Assembly (NCBI GenBank): GCA_035934235.1
Contig: DASYYB010000040.1
Location: forward strand, 58,665 to 122,664
DNA: 64,000 nucleotides
Reading direction: 5' to 3'
Source of the DNA: REEB95 sp035934235
Lineage (GTDB): Bacteria > Pseudomonadota > Alphaproteobacteria > ATCC43930 > CGMCC-115725
Part shown: in pieces, positions 50,838 to 59,700 of the stretch
Position numbering within the stretch: position 1 is the stretch's first letter
Layout: each line of letters starts with the position of its first letter
The notes under the pieces: generated by a model
Told to the model about the DNA's origin: nothing
The model's database searches: none
Seen by the model: only the letters and a program-made list of their open reading frames with translations
Program-made: the position numbers and the translations under genes

Positions 50838-52127
50838 TCATAATTCGACGAAGCGGATGAGGAACAACAAGCCGAGGACGATGACCGCCGGGCTCGCTTC
50901 TTTGGTGCGTCCCGCCAGCAGCTTGATCGCGGCGTAGAGGATGAAACCAAAGGCGATGCCGTTGGCGATCGAGAAGGTCAGCGGCATGGCGATCGCCGTG
51001 ACCACCGCCGGCGCATATTCGGTCACGTCGTCCCAATTGACCTCGGCGAGGCCGCGCGCCATCAGACACGCGACATAGAGCAGCGCCGGTGCCGTGGCGT
51101 AGGCCGGCACGGTTTCCGCCAAGGGCGCGAAGAACAGCGTCAGCAGAAACAATATCGCCACGACCACGCCAACCAGGCCCGTGCGGCCGCCGGCGCGCAC
51201 GCCCGCGGCGCTTTCGATGTAGCTGGTGACCGTCGAGGTGCCGAGCAGCGAGCCGACCAGGGTCGCCGTCGAATCCGCGACGAAGACGCGCAGCAGACGT
51301 GGGATGTGTCCGTCCTTGCGGATCAGGCCAGCGCGATGCGCGACGCCGACCAGCGTGCCCGTATTGTCGAACAGGTCGACGAAGAAGAAGGCGAAGACGA
51401 TCACCAGCACGCCGGCGTCGAGCGCGCCGCCGATGTCGAGCTTGAGGAAGGTCGGCGCGACTGGCGGCGGCAGCGAGGCGACGCCAAGGAACGACGAGAC
51501 GCCGAACAGGATGCCGACGATGGTGGTCACCAGGATGGAAATGATGATCGCGCCCGGCACCTTGCGCGCGTCGAGCGCGACCATGAGCAGGAACCCGCCG
51601 ATCGCCAGCAGCGTCGGTGGCGCCTTGAGGTTGCCCAGCGTCACGAAGGTGTCGGGCGAGGCGACGACGATGCCAGCGTTCTTGAGCGCGATGATGCCGA
51701 GGAACAGGCCGACGCCGGCGGAGATCGCCATCTTCTGCGATTGCGGAATGGCGTCGACGATCCATTCCCGCACGCGCGTCACGCTCAGCACCATGAACAG
51801 CACGCCAGAGATGAACACCGCGCCGAGCGCCACCTCCCACGAATAGTGCAGGCCCTTGACGACGCCGTAAGTGAAATAGGCGTTGAGGCCCATGCCCGGC
51901 GCCAACGCCAACGGATAGTTGGCGTAAAGGCCCATCACCAGCGTGCCGACGGCCGAGGCGACGCACGTCGCGACGAACACCGCGCCCTTGTCCATGCCGG
52001 CGTCGCCCAAGATCATCGGATTGACGAAGACGATGTAGGCCATGGTGAGGAAGGTCGTCAGACCCGCCACCACCTCGGTGCGCACGTTCGTGCCGTTCGA
52101 CTTGAGCTGAAAATAGGTCTCGAGCAT
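50838..52127 (-). CDS. NCS2-family purine permease (AzgA/PbuG-like)
   Basis: 429 aa, about 12-14 membrane segments; proton-linked uptake of adenine, guanine or hypoxanthine. The N-terminus matches the AzgA-like branch: NVRTEVVAGLTTFLTMAYIVFVNPMIL, then GTLVMGLYANYPLALAPGMGLNAYFTY with the conserved APGMGLNA. FAFFFVDLFDNTGTLVGVA and TSTVTSYIESAAGVRAGGRTGL follow. It is divergent from proS (109 bp apart), and its 3' side runs into the structured stretch after tag. No purine riboswitch was seen in the short leader. Confidence 0.9.
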   Translation of the reverse strand: MLETYFQLKSNGTNVRTEVVAGLTTFLTMAYIVFVNPMILGDAGMDKGAVFVATCVASAVGTLVMGLYANYPLALAPGMGLNAYFTYGVVKGLHYSWEVALGAVFISGVLFMVLSVTRVREWIVDAIPQSQKMAISAGVGLFLGIIALKNAGIVVASPDTFVTLGNLKAPPTLLAIGGFLLMVALDARKVPGAIIISILVTTIVGILFGVSSFLGVASLPPPVAPTFLKLDIGGALDAGVLVIVFAFFFVDLFDNTGTLVGVAHRAGLIRKDGHIPRLLRVFVADSTATLVGSLLGTSTVTSYIESAAGVRAGGRTGLVGVVVAILFLLTLFFAPLAETVPAYATAPALLYVACLMARGLAEVNWDDVTEYAPAVVTAIAMPLTFSIANGIAFGFILYAAIKLLAGRTKEASPAVIVLGLLFLIRFVEL

Positions 52128-52236
52128 GGCTTCCCCCGTCGCCGTGATCGCCCTAGCGCGGCGTCATCTTGGCCTATCGCGCAGGCTTCGGCTAGAGTGC
52201 GGCGCCGTTTTCGCTCTCAGAAAGGCCCGACTCGCG

Positions 52237-53547
52237 ATGCGCCTGTCCCAGTATTTCCTGCCGCTGCTCAAGGAGACTCCGAGCGAGGCGCAGATCGCGT
52301 CGCACCGCTTGATGCTGCGCGCCGGCATGATTCGCCAGACCGCCGCTGGCATCTACACCTGGCTGCCAATGGGTTTCCGCGTGCTGCAAAAGGTCGAGCA
52401 GATCGTGCGCGAGGAGCAGGACGCCGCCGGCGCGCAAGAGCTGCTGATGCCGACGTTGCAGCCGGCGGAACTCTGGCGCGAGAGCGGCCGTTACGAGGAT
52501 TACGGCGAGGAGATGCTGCGTCTAAAGGACAGGCACAAGCGCGAGATGCTCTACGGTCCGACGAACGAGGAGTTGATCACCGAAATCTTCCGCCAGGCGG
52601 TGCGAAGCTATCGCGACCTGCCGAAGAACCTCTATCACATCCAATGGAAATTCCGCGACGAGGTGCGGCCGCGCTTCGGCGTCATGCGCGGCCGCGAATT
52701 CCTGATGAAGGACAATTATTCCTTCGACATCGACAAGGCGGCATCGCTCGTCTCGTACTTCCGCATGTTCAAGGCCTACATGAAGACGTTCAAGCGCATG
52801 GGCCTGACACCGATTCCGGTACGCGCGGCGACGGGGCCAATCGGCGGTGACCTGTCGCACGAATTCCACGTCCAGGCCGACACCGGCGAAAGCCAGCTCT
52901 ATTTCGATAGCGAGATCGAAAAGCTCGATGAGGACAAGCTCGATCCGGCGAGCCCGACCGTGCAGGACGAAGTGCTGCACTGGTACGCCGCCACCGACGA
53001 AAAGCACGATCCGGCGGCGTTTGCGCGCGTGCCCGAGGCGCGGCGGCGCGAAGCCCGCGGCATCGAGGTCGGCCAGCTGTTCTATTTCGGCACCAAATAC
53101 TCGGCGCCGATGAAAGCGACGGTCGCCGGCCCCAAGGGCGATACCGTCGCGGTCGAAATGGGCTCCTACGGCATCGGCGTGTCGCGCCTGGTGGGCGCGA
53201 TCGTCGAGGCGTTCCACGACGACGACGGCATCATCTGGCCTGAAAGCGTCGCGCCGTTCCGCGTCGGCCTGGTCAATTTGCGGCCAAGCGACAAGGAATG
53301 TGGCGAAGCTTGCGAGCAGCTCTATCAGCGGCTGATGAAATCGGGTATCGACACGCTCTATGACGAGCGCGAGGAATCGCCCGGCGCCAAGTTCGCGGCC
53401 ATGGATTTGATCGGCCTGCCGTGGCAGGTGGTCGTCGGGCCGCGCGGTCTCAAGCAGGGCGTGGTCGAGATCAAAGAGCGCAAGACCGGCGCCAAGCAGG
53501 AGCTGTCGCTCGATGCGGCCGTGGCGCGGCTGGTAGGCCTCCGATGA
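52237..53547 (+). CDS. proS: Prolyl-tRNA synthetase, short (alphaproteobacterial) type
   Basis: 436 aa, class II synthetase. LKETPSEAQIASHRLMLRAGMIRQTAAGIYTWLPMGFRVLQKVEQIVREE is the N-terminal motif 1 region. KDRHKREMLYGPTNEELITEIFRQAV and KFRDEVRPRFGVMRGREFLMKD form motif 2. YGIGVSRLVGAIVEA is motif 3, and a C-terminal anticodon-binding domain follows. The editing insertion domain found in Escherichia ProRS is absent, which is normal for this subgroup. Start at 52237; an upstream in-frame extension is rejected. ATGA overlap with lolC. Confidence 0.96.
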   Translation: MRLSQYFLPLLKETPSEAQIASHRLMLRAGMIRQTAAGIYTWLPMGFRVLQKVEQIVREEQDAAGAQELLMPTLQPAELWRESGRYEDYGEEMLRLKDRHKREMLYGPTNEELITEIFRQAVRSYRDLPKNLYHIQWKFRDEVRPRFGVMRGREFLMKDNYSFDIDKAASLVSYFRMFKAYMKTFKRMGLTPIPVRAATGPIGGDLSHEFHVQADTGESQLYFDSEIEKLDEDKLDPASPTVQDEVLHWYAATDEKHDPAAFARVPEARRREARGIEVGQLFYFGTKYSAPMKATVAGPKGDTVAVEMGSYGIGVSRLVGAIVEAFHDDDGIIWPESVAPFRVGLVNLRPSDKECGEACEQLYQRLMKSGIDTLYDEREESPGAKFAAMDLIGLPWQVVVGPRGLKQGVVEIKERKTGAKQELSLDAAVARLVGLR

Positions 53548-54791
53548 TCCTCAGTGCCTTCGAACGGATGATTGCCTTCCGCTATCTGCGTTCGCGGCGG
53601 CAGGAAGGCTTCGTTTCGGTGATCGCAGTTTTCTCGCTCCTGGGCATCATGCTCGGTGTCGCGACGTTGATCATCGTCATGGCGGTGATGAACGGCTTCC
53701 GCGCCGATCTGCTTGGCCGCATTTTAGGCTTCAACGGCCATCTCACGGTCTATTCGGCGCCCGGCGTGCCGCTCACCGATTTCGACCAGATCGCTGCCAA
53801 GATCAAGGCGGTACCCGGCATCACCGCGGCCTATCCCGAGATCGAAGGCCAGGTGATGGCGACGTCGCGCAATCAATCCTCCGGCGTGCTGGTGCGCGGC
53901 GTCAGCGCACAAACCATCCAGGCGCAAAGCCTGATCGCCAAGAATCTTTCGCCCGACGCGCTCGCCGGCTTCAACGACGGCGGCATCATCATCGGCCAGC
54001 GTCTCGCCTTCAAACTCGGCGTTCGGCCTGGCGACAGCGTGACGCTGATTTCGCCGCAAGGCACGCCGACCGCCTTCGGCACCATGCCGCGCATCAAGGC
54101 CTATCGCGTCGCCGGCACGTTCAACGTCGGCATGTACGAATTCGACAGCGGCGTCATCTTTATGCCGCTGCCGCAGGCGCAGGTCTATTTCCAGCTGCCG
54201 AACGGCGTCTCTGAAATCTCGGTTTTCGTCGCCAAGCCCGACGACGTGCGCGCCTACGACCAGGCGGTGGCGAACGCGCTCGGCGGCGGCACGCGTATTT
54301 TCGACTGGCAGCAGAGCAACCTGTCGTTTTTCAACGCAGTCGAGATCGAACGCAACGTCATGTTCCTGATCCTGACGTTGATCATCGTCGTCGCCGCCTT
54401 CAACGTGATTTCGAGCATGATCATGCTGGTCAAGGACAAGGGCCGGGACATCGCGGTGTTGCGTACCATGGGCGCGACCCGCGGCATGATCCTGCGCATC
54501 TTCATGCTGTCGGGCGCGTCGATCGGCGTCGTTGGCACGGCGTTGGGGTTCGTCCTCGGCGTCGAGTTCGCCGCTCATATCGAAGCCATCCGCCAGGTCA
54601 TCCAGAGCATCATCGGCACCAACCTGTTCGCGCCCGAGATCTATTTCCTGACCCAGATTCCGGCGCGCATCGACCCGTATGAGGTCGGCTCGGTCGTCGC
54701 CATGGCGTTGGCGCTCTCGTTCCTCGCCACAATCTATCCGGCCTGGCGGGCGGCGCGTCTAGATCCGGTCGAGGCGCTGCGTTATGAGTGA
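53544..54791 (+). CDS. lolC: Lipoprotein-releasing ABC transporter permease (LolC/LolE family)
   Basis: 415 aa, inner-membrane permease that extracts outer-membrane lipoproteins. ERMIAFRYLRSRRQEGFVSVIAVFSLLGIMLGVATLIIVMAVMNGF is the family start with the first helix. A periplasmic MacB-like domain runs from about residue 50 to 265. Three helices follow, with FNVISSMIMLVKDKGRDIAVLRTMGATRGMI as the coupling-helix region. Alphaproteobacteria usually have a single LolC/E-type permease that acts as a homodimer (LolF-like). Overlaps proS by 4 nt and lolD by 8 nt. Confidence 0.93.
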   Translation: MILSAFERMIAFRYLRSRRQEGFVSVIAVFSLLGIMLGVATLIIVMAVMNGFRADLLGRILGFNGHLTVYSAPGVPLTDFDQIAAKIKAVPGITAAYPEIEGQVMATSRNQSSGVLVRGVSAQTIQAQSLIAKNLSPDALAGFNDGGIIIGQRLAFKLGVRPGDSVTLISPQGTPTAFGTMPRIKAYRVAGTFNVGMYEFDSGVIFMPLPQAQVYFQLPNGVSEISVFVAKPDDVRAYDQAVANALGGGTRIFDWQQSNLSFFNAVEIERNVMFLILTLIIVVAAFNVISSMIMLVKDKGRDIAVLRTMGATRGMILRIFMLSGASIGVVGTALGFVLGVEFAAHIEAIRQVIQSIIGTNLFAPEIYFLTQIPARIDPYEVGSVVAMALALSFLATIYPAWRAARLDPVEALRYE

Positions 54792-55473
54792 CTTCGCGCT
54801 GGCGCTGCGCGACGTCGTGCGCACCTACGTTCAGGCCGGCAATAAGCTGCCGGTGTTGCGCGGCGTGAATTTCACGGTCAAGGCGGGCGAGATCGCGGCG
54901 CTGGTCGGCCCGTCGGGCGCCGGAAAATCGACCTTGCTGCATCTGGCCGGCCTGTTGGAAAAGCCCGACGGCGGCGCGGTGCTGCTCGGCGGTCGCGACT
55001 GTGGCGCCATGGGCGACGAAGAGCGCACGACCATCCGCCGCGCCACGGTCGGTTTTGTTTATCAGTTCCACCAGCTGCTGCCGGAATTTTCTGCCGCCGA
55101 GAACGTCATGCTGCCGCAGATGATCGCTGGCGTGAACAAACGCGCGGCGCGGGCGCGAGCGCTCGAGCTGCTGGGGCAGGTGGGCCTGACCGCGCGCGCC
55201 GATCACCGGCCGGCGCGGCTGTCGGGCGGCGAGCAGCAGCGCGTCGCCATCGTCCGCGCGCTCGCCAACCGGCCACAGCTGTTGCTCGGCGACGAGCCGA
55301 CCGGCAATCTTGACCACGAGACCGCCGGCGAGGTGGTGGGTGTATTGCTCGACCTGGTTCGCCGCACCGGCCTCGCGGCGCTGATCGCCACGCACAATCT
55401 CGAGCTGGCGCGGCGCATGGACCGCATCCTCGCGCTCGAAGACGGCAAGGTCGCCGAGCGGCGGGCCGCGTAG
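54784..55473 (+). CDS. lolD: Lipoprotein-releasing ABC transporter ATP-binding protein
   Basis: 229 aa, ATPase partner of the LolC-type permease. Walker A is GPSGAGKST (residues 43-50), the Q-loop region FVYQFHQLLPEFSAAENVMLP, the signature LSGGEQQRVAIVRAL, and Walker B LLLGDEPTGNLD, followed by the switch His in IATHNLELA. The start lies in the lolC 3' end. Completes the proS-lolC-lolD unit that leads to dnaE in alphaproteobacteria; here a small-gene operon is inserted. Confidence 0.95.
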   Translation: MSDFALALRDVVRTYVQAGNKLPVLRGVNFTVKAGEIAALVGPSGAGKSTLLHLAGLLEKPDGGAVLLGGRDCGAMGDEERTTIRRATVGFVYQFHQLLPEFSAAENVMLPQMIAGVNKRAARARALELLGQVGLTARADHRPARLSGGEQQRVAIVRALANRPQLLLGDEPTGNLDHETAGEVVGVLLDLVRRTGLAALIATHNLELARRMDRILALEDGKVAERRAA

Positions 55474-55563
55474 TTCGCGACATCGAGCTCTTCGATGGTT
55501 TCGCGGGCGGCCAGATGGCCGCAAGCGCCAAATATTAGACAAATAAAACAACCGGTTATCGAT

Positions 55564-55604
55564 TTGATGTCGATTGGTCGGCCGCTAAATAATTTTTCCA
55601 ATCG
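55564..55604 (+). promoter_or_regulatory. Possible promoter with inverted repeat before the Sel1 gene
   Basis: TTGATG (55564-55569) and TAAATA (55586-55591) are 16 bp apart. An inverted repeat CGATTGG (55571-55577) and CCAATCG (55598-55604) brackets the -10 region. The surrounding gap after lolD is AT-rich. The leader to the Sel1 start would be about 110 nt. Tentative. Confidence 0.35.
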
Positions 55605-55711
55605 ATTGTAATGCGGGCGTTCGCGCCCCATTTGTTCTAATATCGGCTTCTCGGGCCACCGATCAAATCGGCGCCGAGCCCGCCGCGATCCGACAATGCC
55701 AGGGGTATCCG

Positions 55712-56170
55712 ATGAAGCGCCTGATCACGGCCGCCACCAAGGGCGATCCGGATGCCGAATACAATCTCGGCGTCATGTACGATAACCGGATCGACGATCA
55801 CGGCAACGCGGTCAATCCGACCGACGATAACGGCATTCCCATCGCCAGCAATCGCGCCGAGGCCATGAAATGGCTGCGGCGGGCGGCCGAGCATGGCCAG
55901 TCGCGTGCGCAGATGCGGCTGGCTGAGCTCTATGCCGCAGGGCCGGCCGCCGCCCGGAATTACGGCCGTGCCTGCCAGTGGTTCATCGTCGCAATGCATG
56001 GCCTCAATGGCGTCCACCGCCAGCGCGCACGGGATGGCTACGATAGCGTCCGCTCGCAATTGACGACGACGGAAATCCTGGCTGCGGAACGCCGGGCGCG
56101 CGACTGGGAACGCCGTCGCCGCGTAGTGAACCGGGCGACGGCGTCCACACCGCTCCAGGCGACGCAATGA
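55712..56170 (+). CDS. Sel1-repeat (TPR-like) protein, 152 aa
   Basis: Two Sel1-type repeats are visible: AATKGDPDAEYNLGVMYDNR (residues 7-26) and AMKWLRRAAEHGQSRAQMRLAELYAAG (about 51-77). A third, weaker helix pair ends ACQWFIVAMHGLNGVH. The C-terminus is charged (ERRARDWERRRRVVNR). Sel1 repeats bind proteins. No signal peptide is present, so a cytosolic adaptor is likely. First gene of a tight four-gene set of small proteins; its stop overlaps the next start (ATGA). Confidence 0.8.
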   Translation: MKRLITAATKGDPDAEYNLGVMYDNRIDDHGNAVNPTDDNGIPIASNRAEAMKWLRRAAEHGQSRAQMRLAELYAAGPAAARNYGRACQWFIVAMHGLNGVHRQRARDGYDSVRSQLTTTEILAAERRARDWERRRRVVNRATASTPLQATQ

Positions 56171-56268
56171 AGCCGGAGCGGTTCCAGGCGGTCGCAATCG
56201 GCGTGATGGTGGTAATGTTGACGTGTACGGTGGTGGCTGCGGTCGTCGTCGCCGGCGTTTTCCATTGA
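56167..56268 (+). CDS. 33-residue single-span membrane microprotein
   Basis: Begins MKPERFQAVA and then forms one hydrophobic helix (AIGVMVVMLTCTVVAAVVVAGVF), ending His. It starts in an ATGA overlap with the Sel1 gene stop and ends 11 bp before the cold-shock gene, so it sits like a real coupled gene. It contains one Cys. Not recognised; orientation probably N-in by the positive N-terminus. Too short for most gene finders. Confidence 0.5.
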   Translation: MKPERFQAVAIGVMVVMLTCTVVAAVVVAGVFH

Positions 56269-56279
56269 GCGCTGCTGGC

Positions 56280-56483
56280 ATGATCGGCACCGTCGCTTCG
56301 TTCAATATCAAGAGGCGCTTTGGCTTCATCACGCCCGAAGACGGCGGCCCGGCGATCTTCGTCCATATTTCGACGGTCGAGCGCGCGGGAATGAAGACGC
56401 TTACGGTTGGTCAGCGCCTCGTCTACGAGGTCAGTTTCGATCAAGGCGAGCGTTCGATGACCATCATCGGGCCGGCGCCCTGA
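56280..56483 (+). CDS. Cold-shock domain protein, 67 aa
   Basis: A single cold-shock (OB) domain: IGTVASFNIKRRFGFITPEDGG contains RNP1 (RFGFITP) and IFVHIST contains RNP2, ending QGERSMTIIGP. The usual CspA Lys-Trp-Phe near the N-terminus is Asn-Ile-Lys here, and the RNP1 Lys-Gly is Arg-Arg, so it is a divergent CSD. Binds single-stranded RNA or DNA by family. No cold-box leader because it is inside an operon. A frame extended upstream lacks family sequence. Confidence 0.85.
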   Translation: MIGTVASFNIKRRFGFITPEDGGPAIFVHISTVERAGMKTLTVGQRLVYEVSFDQGERSMTIIGPAP

Positions 56484-56509
56484 CGGGCGCGTGAGGGCAG
56501 GAGGCAGGC

Positions 56510-56725
56510 ATGGAGCGGGAAACGACGATCGACCGCTTGGCGCGCGAGACGATCAAAGTGTACGGGCGCAGCGCCGGGATTATCGCCGACCAGCGCGCGG
56601 CGAGCTACATCGCGACCGGTGACTTCGGCCAATCGCGCGCCTGGCTCGAAACCGCCGCGGCGATCCGCCGGCTCGGTACGCGATCTGACGCGGCCGGGCA
56701 ACTCGTTACCCTCCGGCCTCACTAA
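56510..56725 (+). CDS. Small hypothetical protein, 71 aa
   Basis: Function not recognised. AGGAGG lies 7 nt before the ATG. The product is soluble and mostly helical: ERETTIDRLARETIKVYG, then a helix with GDFGQSRAWLETAAAIRRLG. It lies 26 bp after the cold-shock gene, likely the last gene of the small operon, and 49 bp before dnaE. No signal peptide or known motif. Confidence 0.65.
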   Translation: MERETTIDRLARETIKVYGRSAGIIADQRAASYIATGDFGQSRAWLETAAAIRRLGTRSDAAGQLVTLRPH

Positions 56726-56774
56726 TCACCTTCCGACGTCTTGACCATCGCGCGCGTTGTGCGAAGCTGACGCC

Positions 56775-59700
56775 ATGGCGCATGCCGATTTCGTCCATCT
56801 GCGGGTTCACTCGGCCTATTCGCTGTCGTCCGGCGCCATCAAGATCAAGGATCTAGTCGCGCTCTGCCGTCGCCACGCCATGCCCGCGGTGGCAATCGCC
56901 GACTCGGGCAATCTGTTCGGTGCGCTCGAATTCGCGATGGCGGCGAGCGAGGCGGGCGTGCAGCCGATCGTCGGCTGCGAGGTCGGCATCCGGCGCAGCG
57001 AAGGCGACGGCGGCAACCGCGCCGCGCGCATCGGTCCGGCGCTGCCGCCCGATTCGGTGGTGCTGCTCGCGCAAAGCGAGGCGGGCTATCGCAACGTGCT
57101 CAAGCTGGTGAGCCGGTCGCATCTCGAAAGCGCGCCAGCCGAAGCACCCCAGCTCGATCTCGCGGCGCTCGACGGCCATACCGACGGCCTCATCTGTCTC
57201 GCCGGCGGTCCCAAAGGCCCGGTCGGGCGGCTCATCGGCGAGGGCCAGGCGTCGGCGGCCGAAGCGATCCTGACGCGGCTGGCGGAGCTTTTTCCGGGGC
57301 GGCTCTACGTCGAGCTCCAGCGCCACAACACTGCGACTGAGGAGCGGATCGACGCGGCGCTGATCGAATTGGCGCTGGCGCGCGATTTGCCCCTTGTTGC
57401 CACGAACGACGTCCATTTCGCCGAACGCGACGATTATGCCGCGCACGACGTGTTGCTGTGCATCGCCCAAGGCACGACGGTTGCCGACGGCAACCGCAAG
57501 CGGCTGACGCCCGAGCATTATTTCAAGTCGGCGAACGAAATGCGCATCGCCTTCGCTGATGTGCCTGAGGCCTGCGACAACACGCTGGTGATCGCGCAGC
57601 GCTGCGCCTTCATGCCGGAGCCGCGCCAGCCCATCCTGCCGCCGTTCAAAGGCGTGTCGGGCCGCGACGAGGCGGCGGAATTGCGCGAGGCCGCCGCCGC
57701 GGGCCTGGAACGCCGTCTGGCGCAGGGGCTCACGGCCGAACCCGACGCTGCACGGCGCGAAGCCGCGGCGGCGCCCTATCGCGAGCGGCTCGCCTACGAG
57801 CTCGACGTCATCGTCAAGATGGGTTTCGCCGGCTATTTCCTGATCGTCGCCGAATTCATCCAATGGGCCAAGGCGCAGAACATTCCGGTCGGTCCCGGCC
57901 GCGGCTCGGGCGCCGGCTCGCTGGTCGCCTGGGCGCTCACCATCACCGACCTCGATCCGCTCCGGCTCGGCTTGCTGTTCGAGCGCTTCCTCAATCCCGA
58001 GCGCGTGTCGATGCCTGATTTCGACATCGATTTCTGCCAGGACCGGCGCGACGAGGTCATTCGCCACGTCCAGGAGCGTTACGGCAGCGATCGTGTGGCG
58101 CAGATCATCACCTTCGGCAAGCTGCAGGCGCGTGCGGTGCTGCGTGACGTCGGCCGCGTTCTCGGCATGCCCTATGGTCAGGTCGATCGCATCTGCAAGA
58201 TGGTGCCGAACAATCCGGCGGCGCCGGTGACCTTGCAGCAGGCGATCGACGGCGAGCCGATGCTGCAACAAATGCGTGACGATGATCCGCAGGTGGCGCG
58301 GCTGATCGAGATCGCCTTGCAGCTCGAAGGGCTCTATCGCCACGCCTCGACGCACGCCGCCGGCGTCGTCATCGGCGACCGCCCGCTGGACGAGCTGGTG
58401 CCGCTCTATCGCGATCCGCGCTCGTCCATGCCGGTGACGCAGTTCAGCATGAAGTACGTCGAGGCTGCCGGGCTGGTGAAGTTCGACTTCCTCGGTCTCA
58501 AGACGCTGACCGTGCTGGCCAAGGCGCGCGATTTGCTGGCGGCGCGCGGCGTGGCGCTCGATCTCGGCAGTCTGCCGCTCGACGACAGCAAGACCTTCCG
58601 GCTACTGGCGCGCGGCGAGACCGTCGGCGTGTTCCAGCTCGAAGGCACGGGCATGCGTGATGTGCTGAAAAAGCTCGATGCCGACCGTTTCGAGGATATC
58701 GTCGCTGTCAACGCGCTCTATCGGCCCGGTCCGATGGAGAACATCCCACGTTACATCGCGGTGAAGCACGGCAGCGAGCGACCCGAATTCATGCATCCCG
58801 ACCTCGAGCCGATCCTCGAGGAGACCCAGGGCATCATCATCTACCAGGAACAGGTGATGGAGATCGCCAAGGTGTTGTCGGGCTATTCCCTCGGCAGCGC
58901 CGACCTGCTGCGCCGCGCCATGGGCAAGAAGATCAAGTCGGAAATGGAGGCGCAACGCAAACAGTTCATCGACGGCGCCAAAGCGCACGGCGTCAATGAT
59001 CGCCTCGCGGAATACATCTTCGAGCAGGTGGCGAAGTTCGCCGGCTACGGCTTCAACAAGTCGCACGCCGCCGCTTATGCGCTGGTCGCGTACCAGACCG
59101 CCTATCTCAAGGCGAACTATCCGGTCGAGTTCCTGGCAGCGTCGATGACGCTCGACCTCGGCAACACCGACAAGCTCAACGTCTTTCGGCAGGAATGCGA
59201 CCGGCTCGGTATCAAGCTGCTGCCACCCGACATCAACCGCTCCGACGTCGAATTCGCGGTCGAGGCGGCGGGCGAGGGCGGTGCGATCCGCTACGCGCTT
59301 GCCGCGGTCAAAGGCGTCGGCGCGGGGGCGATGCGCCAAGTTGTTGCCGAGCGTGCGGCGCACGGTCCGTTCAAGAATCTGTCCGATTTCGCGGCGCGCA
59401 TCGATCCCAAGCATTTCAACAAGCGGCAATTCGAGAGCCTGGCGAAGGCCGGCGCCTTCGACGCCATCGCGCCCAACCGGGCGCAGGCCTTTGCCGCGAT
59501 CGAGCTGTTGCTGCGCCACGCCAACGCCGCCGCCAACGAGCGCGCCAGCCAGCAGGTCAATCTGTTCGGCGGCGCTGCGGGTCCGGCCGCCGGCCCGGCC
59601 CTGCCAACGGTCACTGATTGGCCGCTGGCCGAGCGTCTCCAGAAGGAATTCGAGGCCATCGGCTTCTATCTTTCGAGCCATCCGCTCAGCCCGTACGGCA

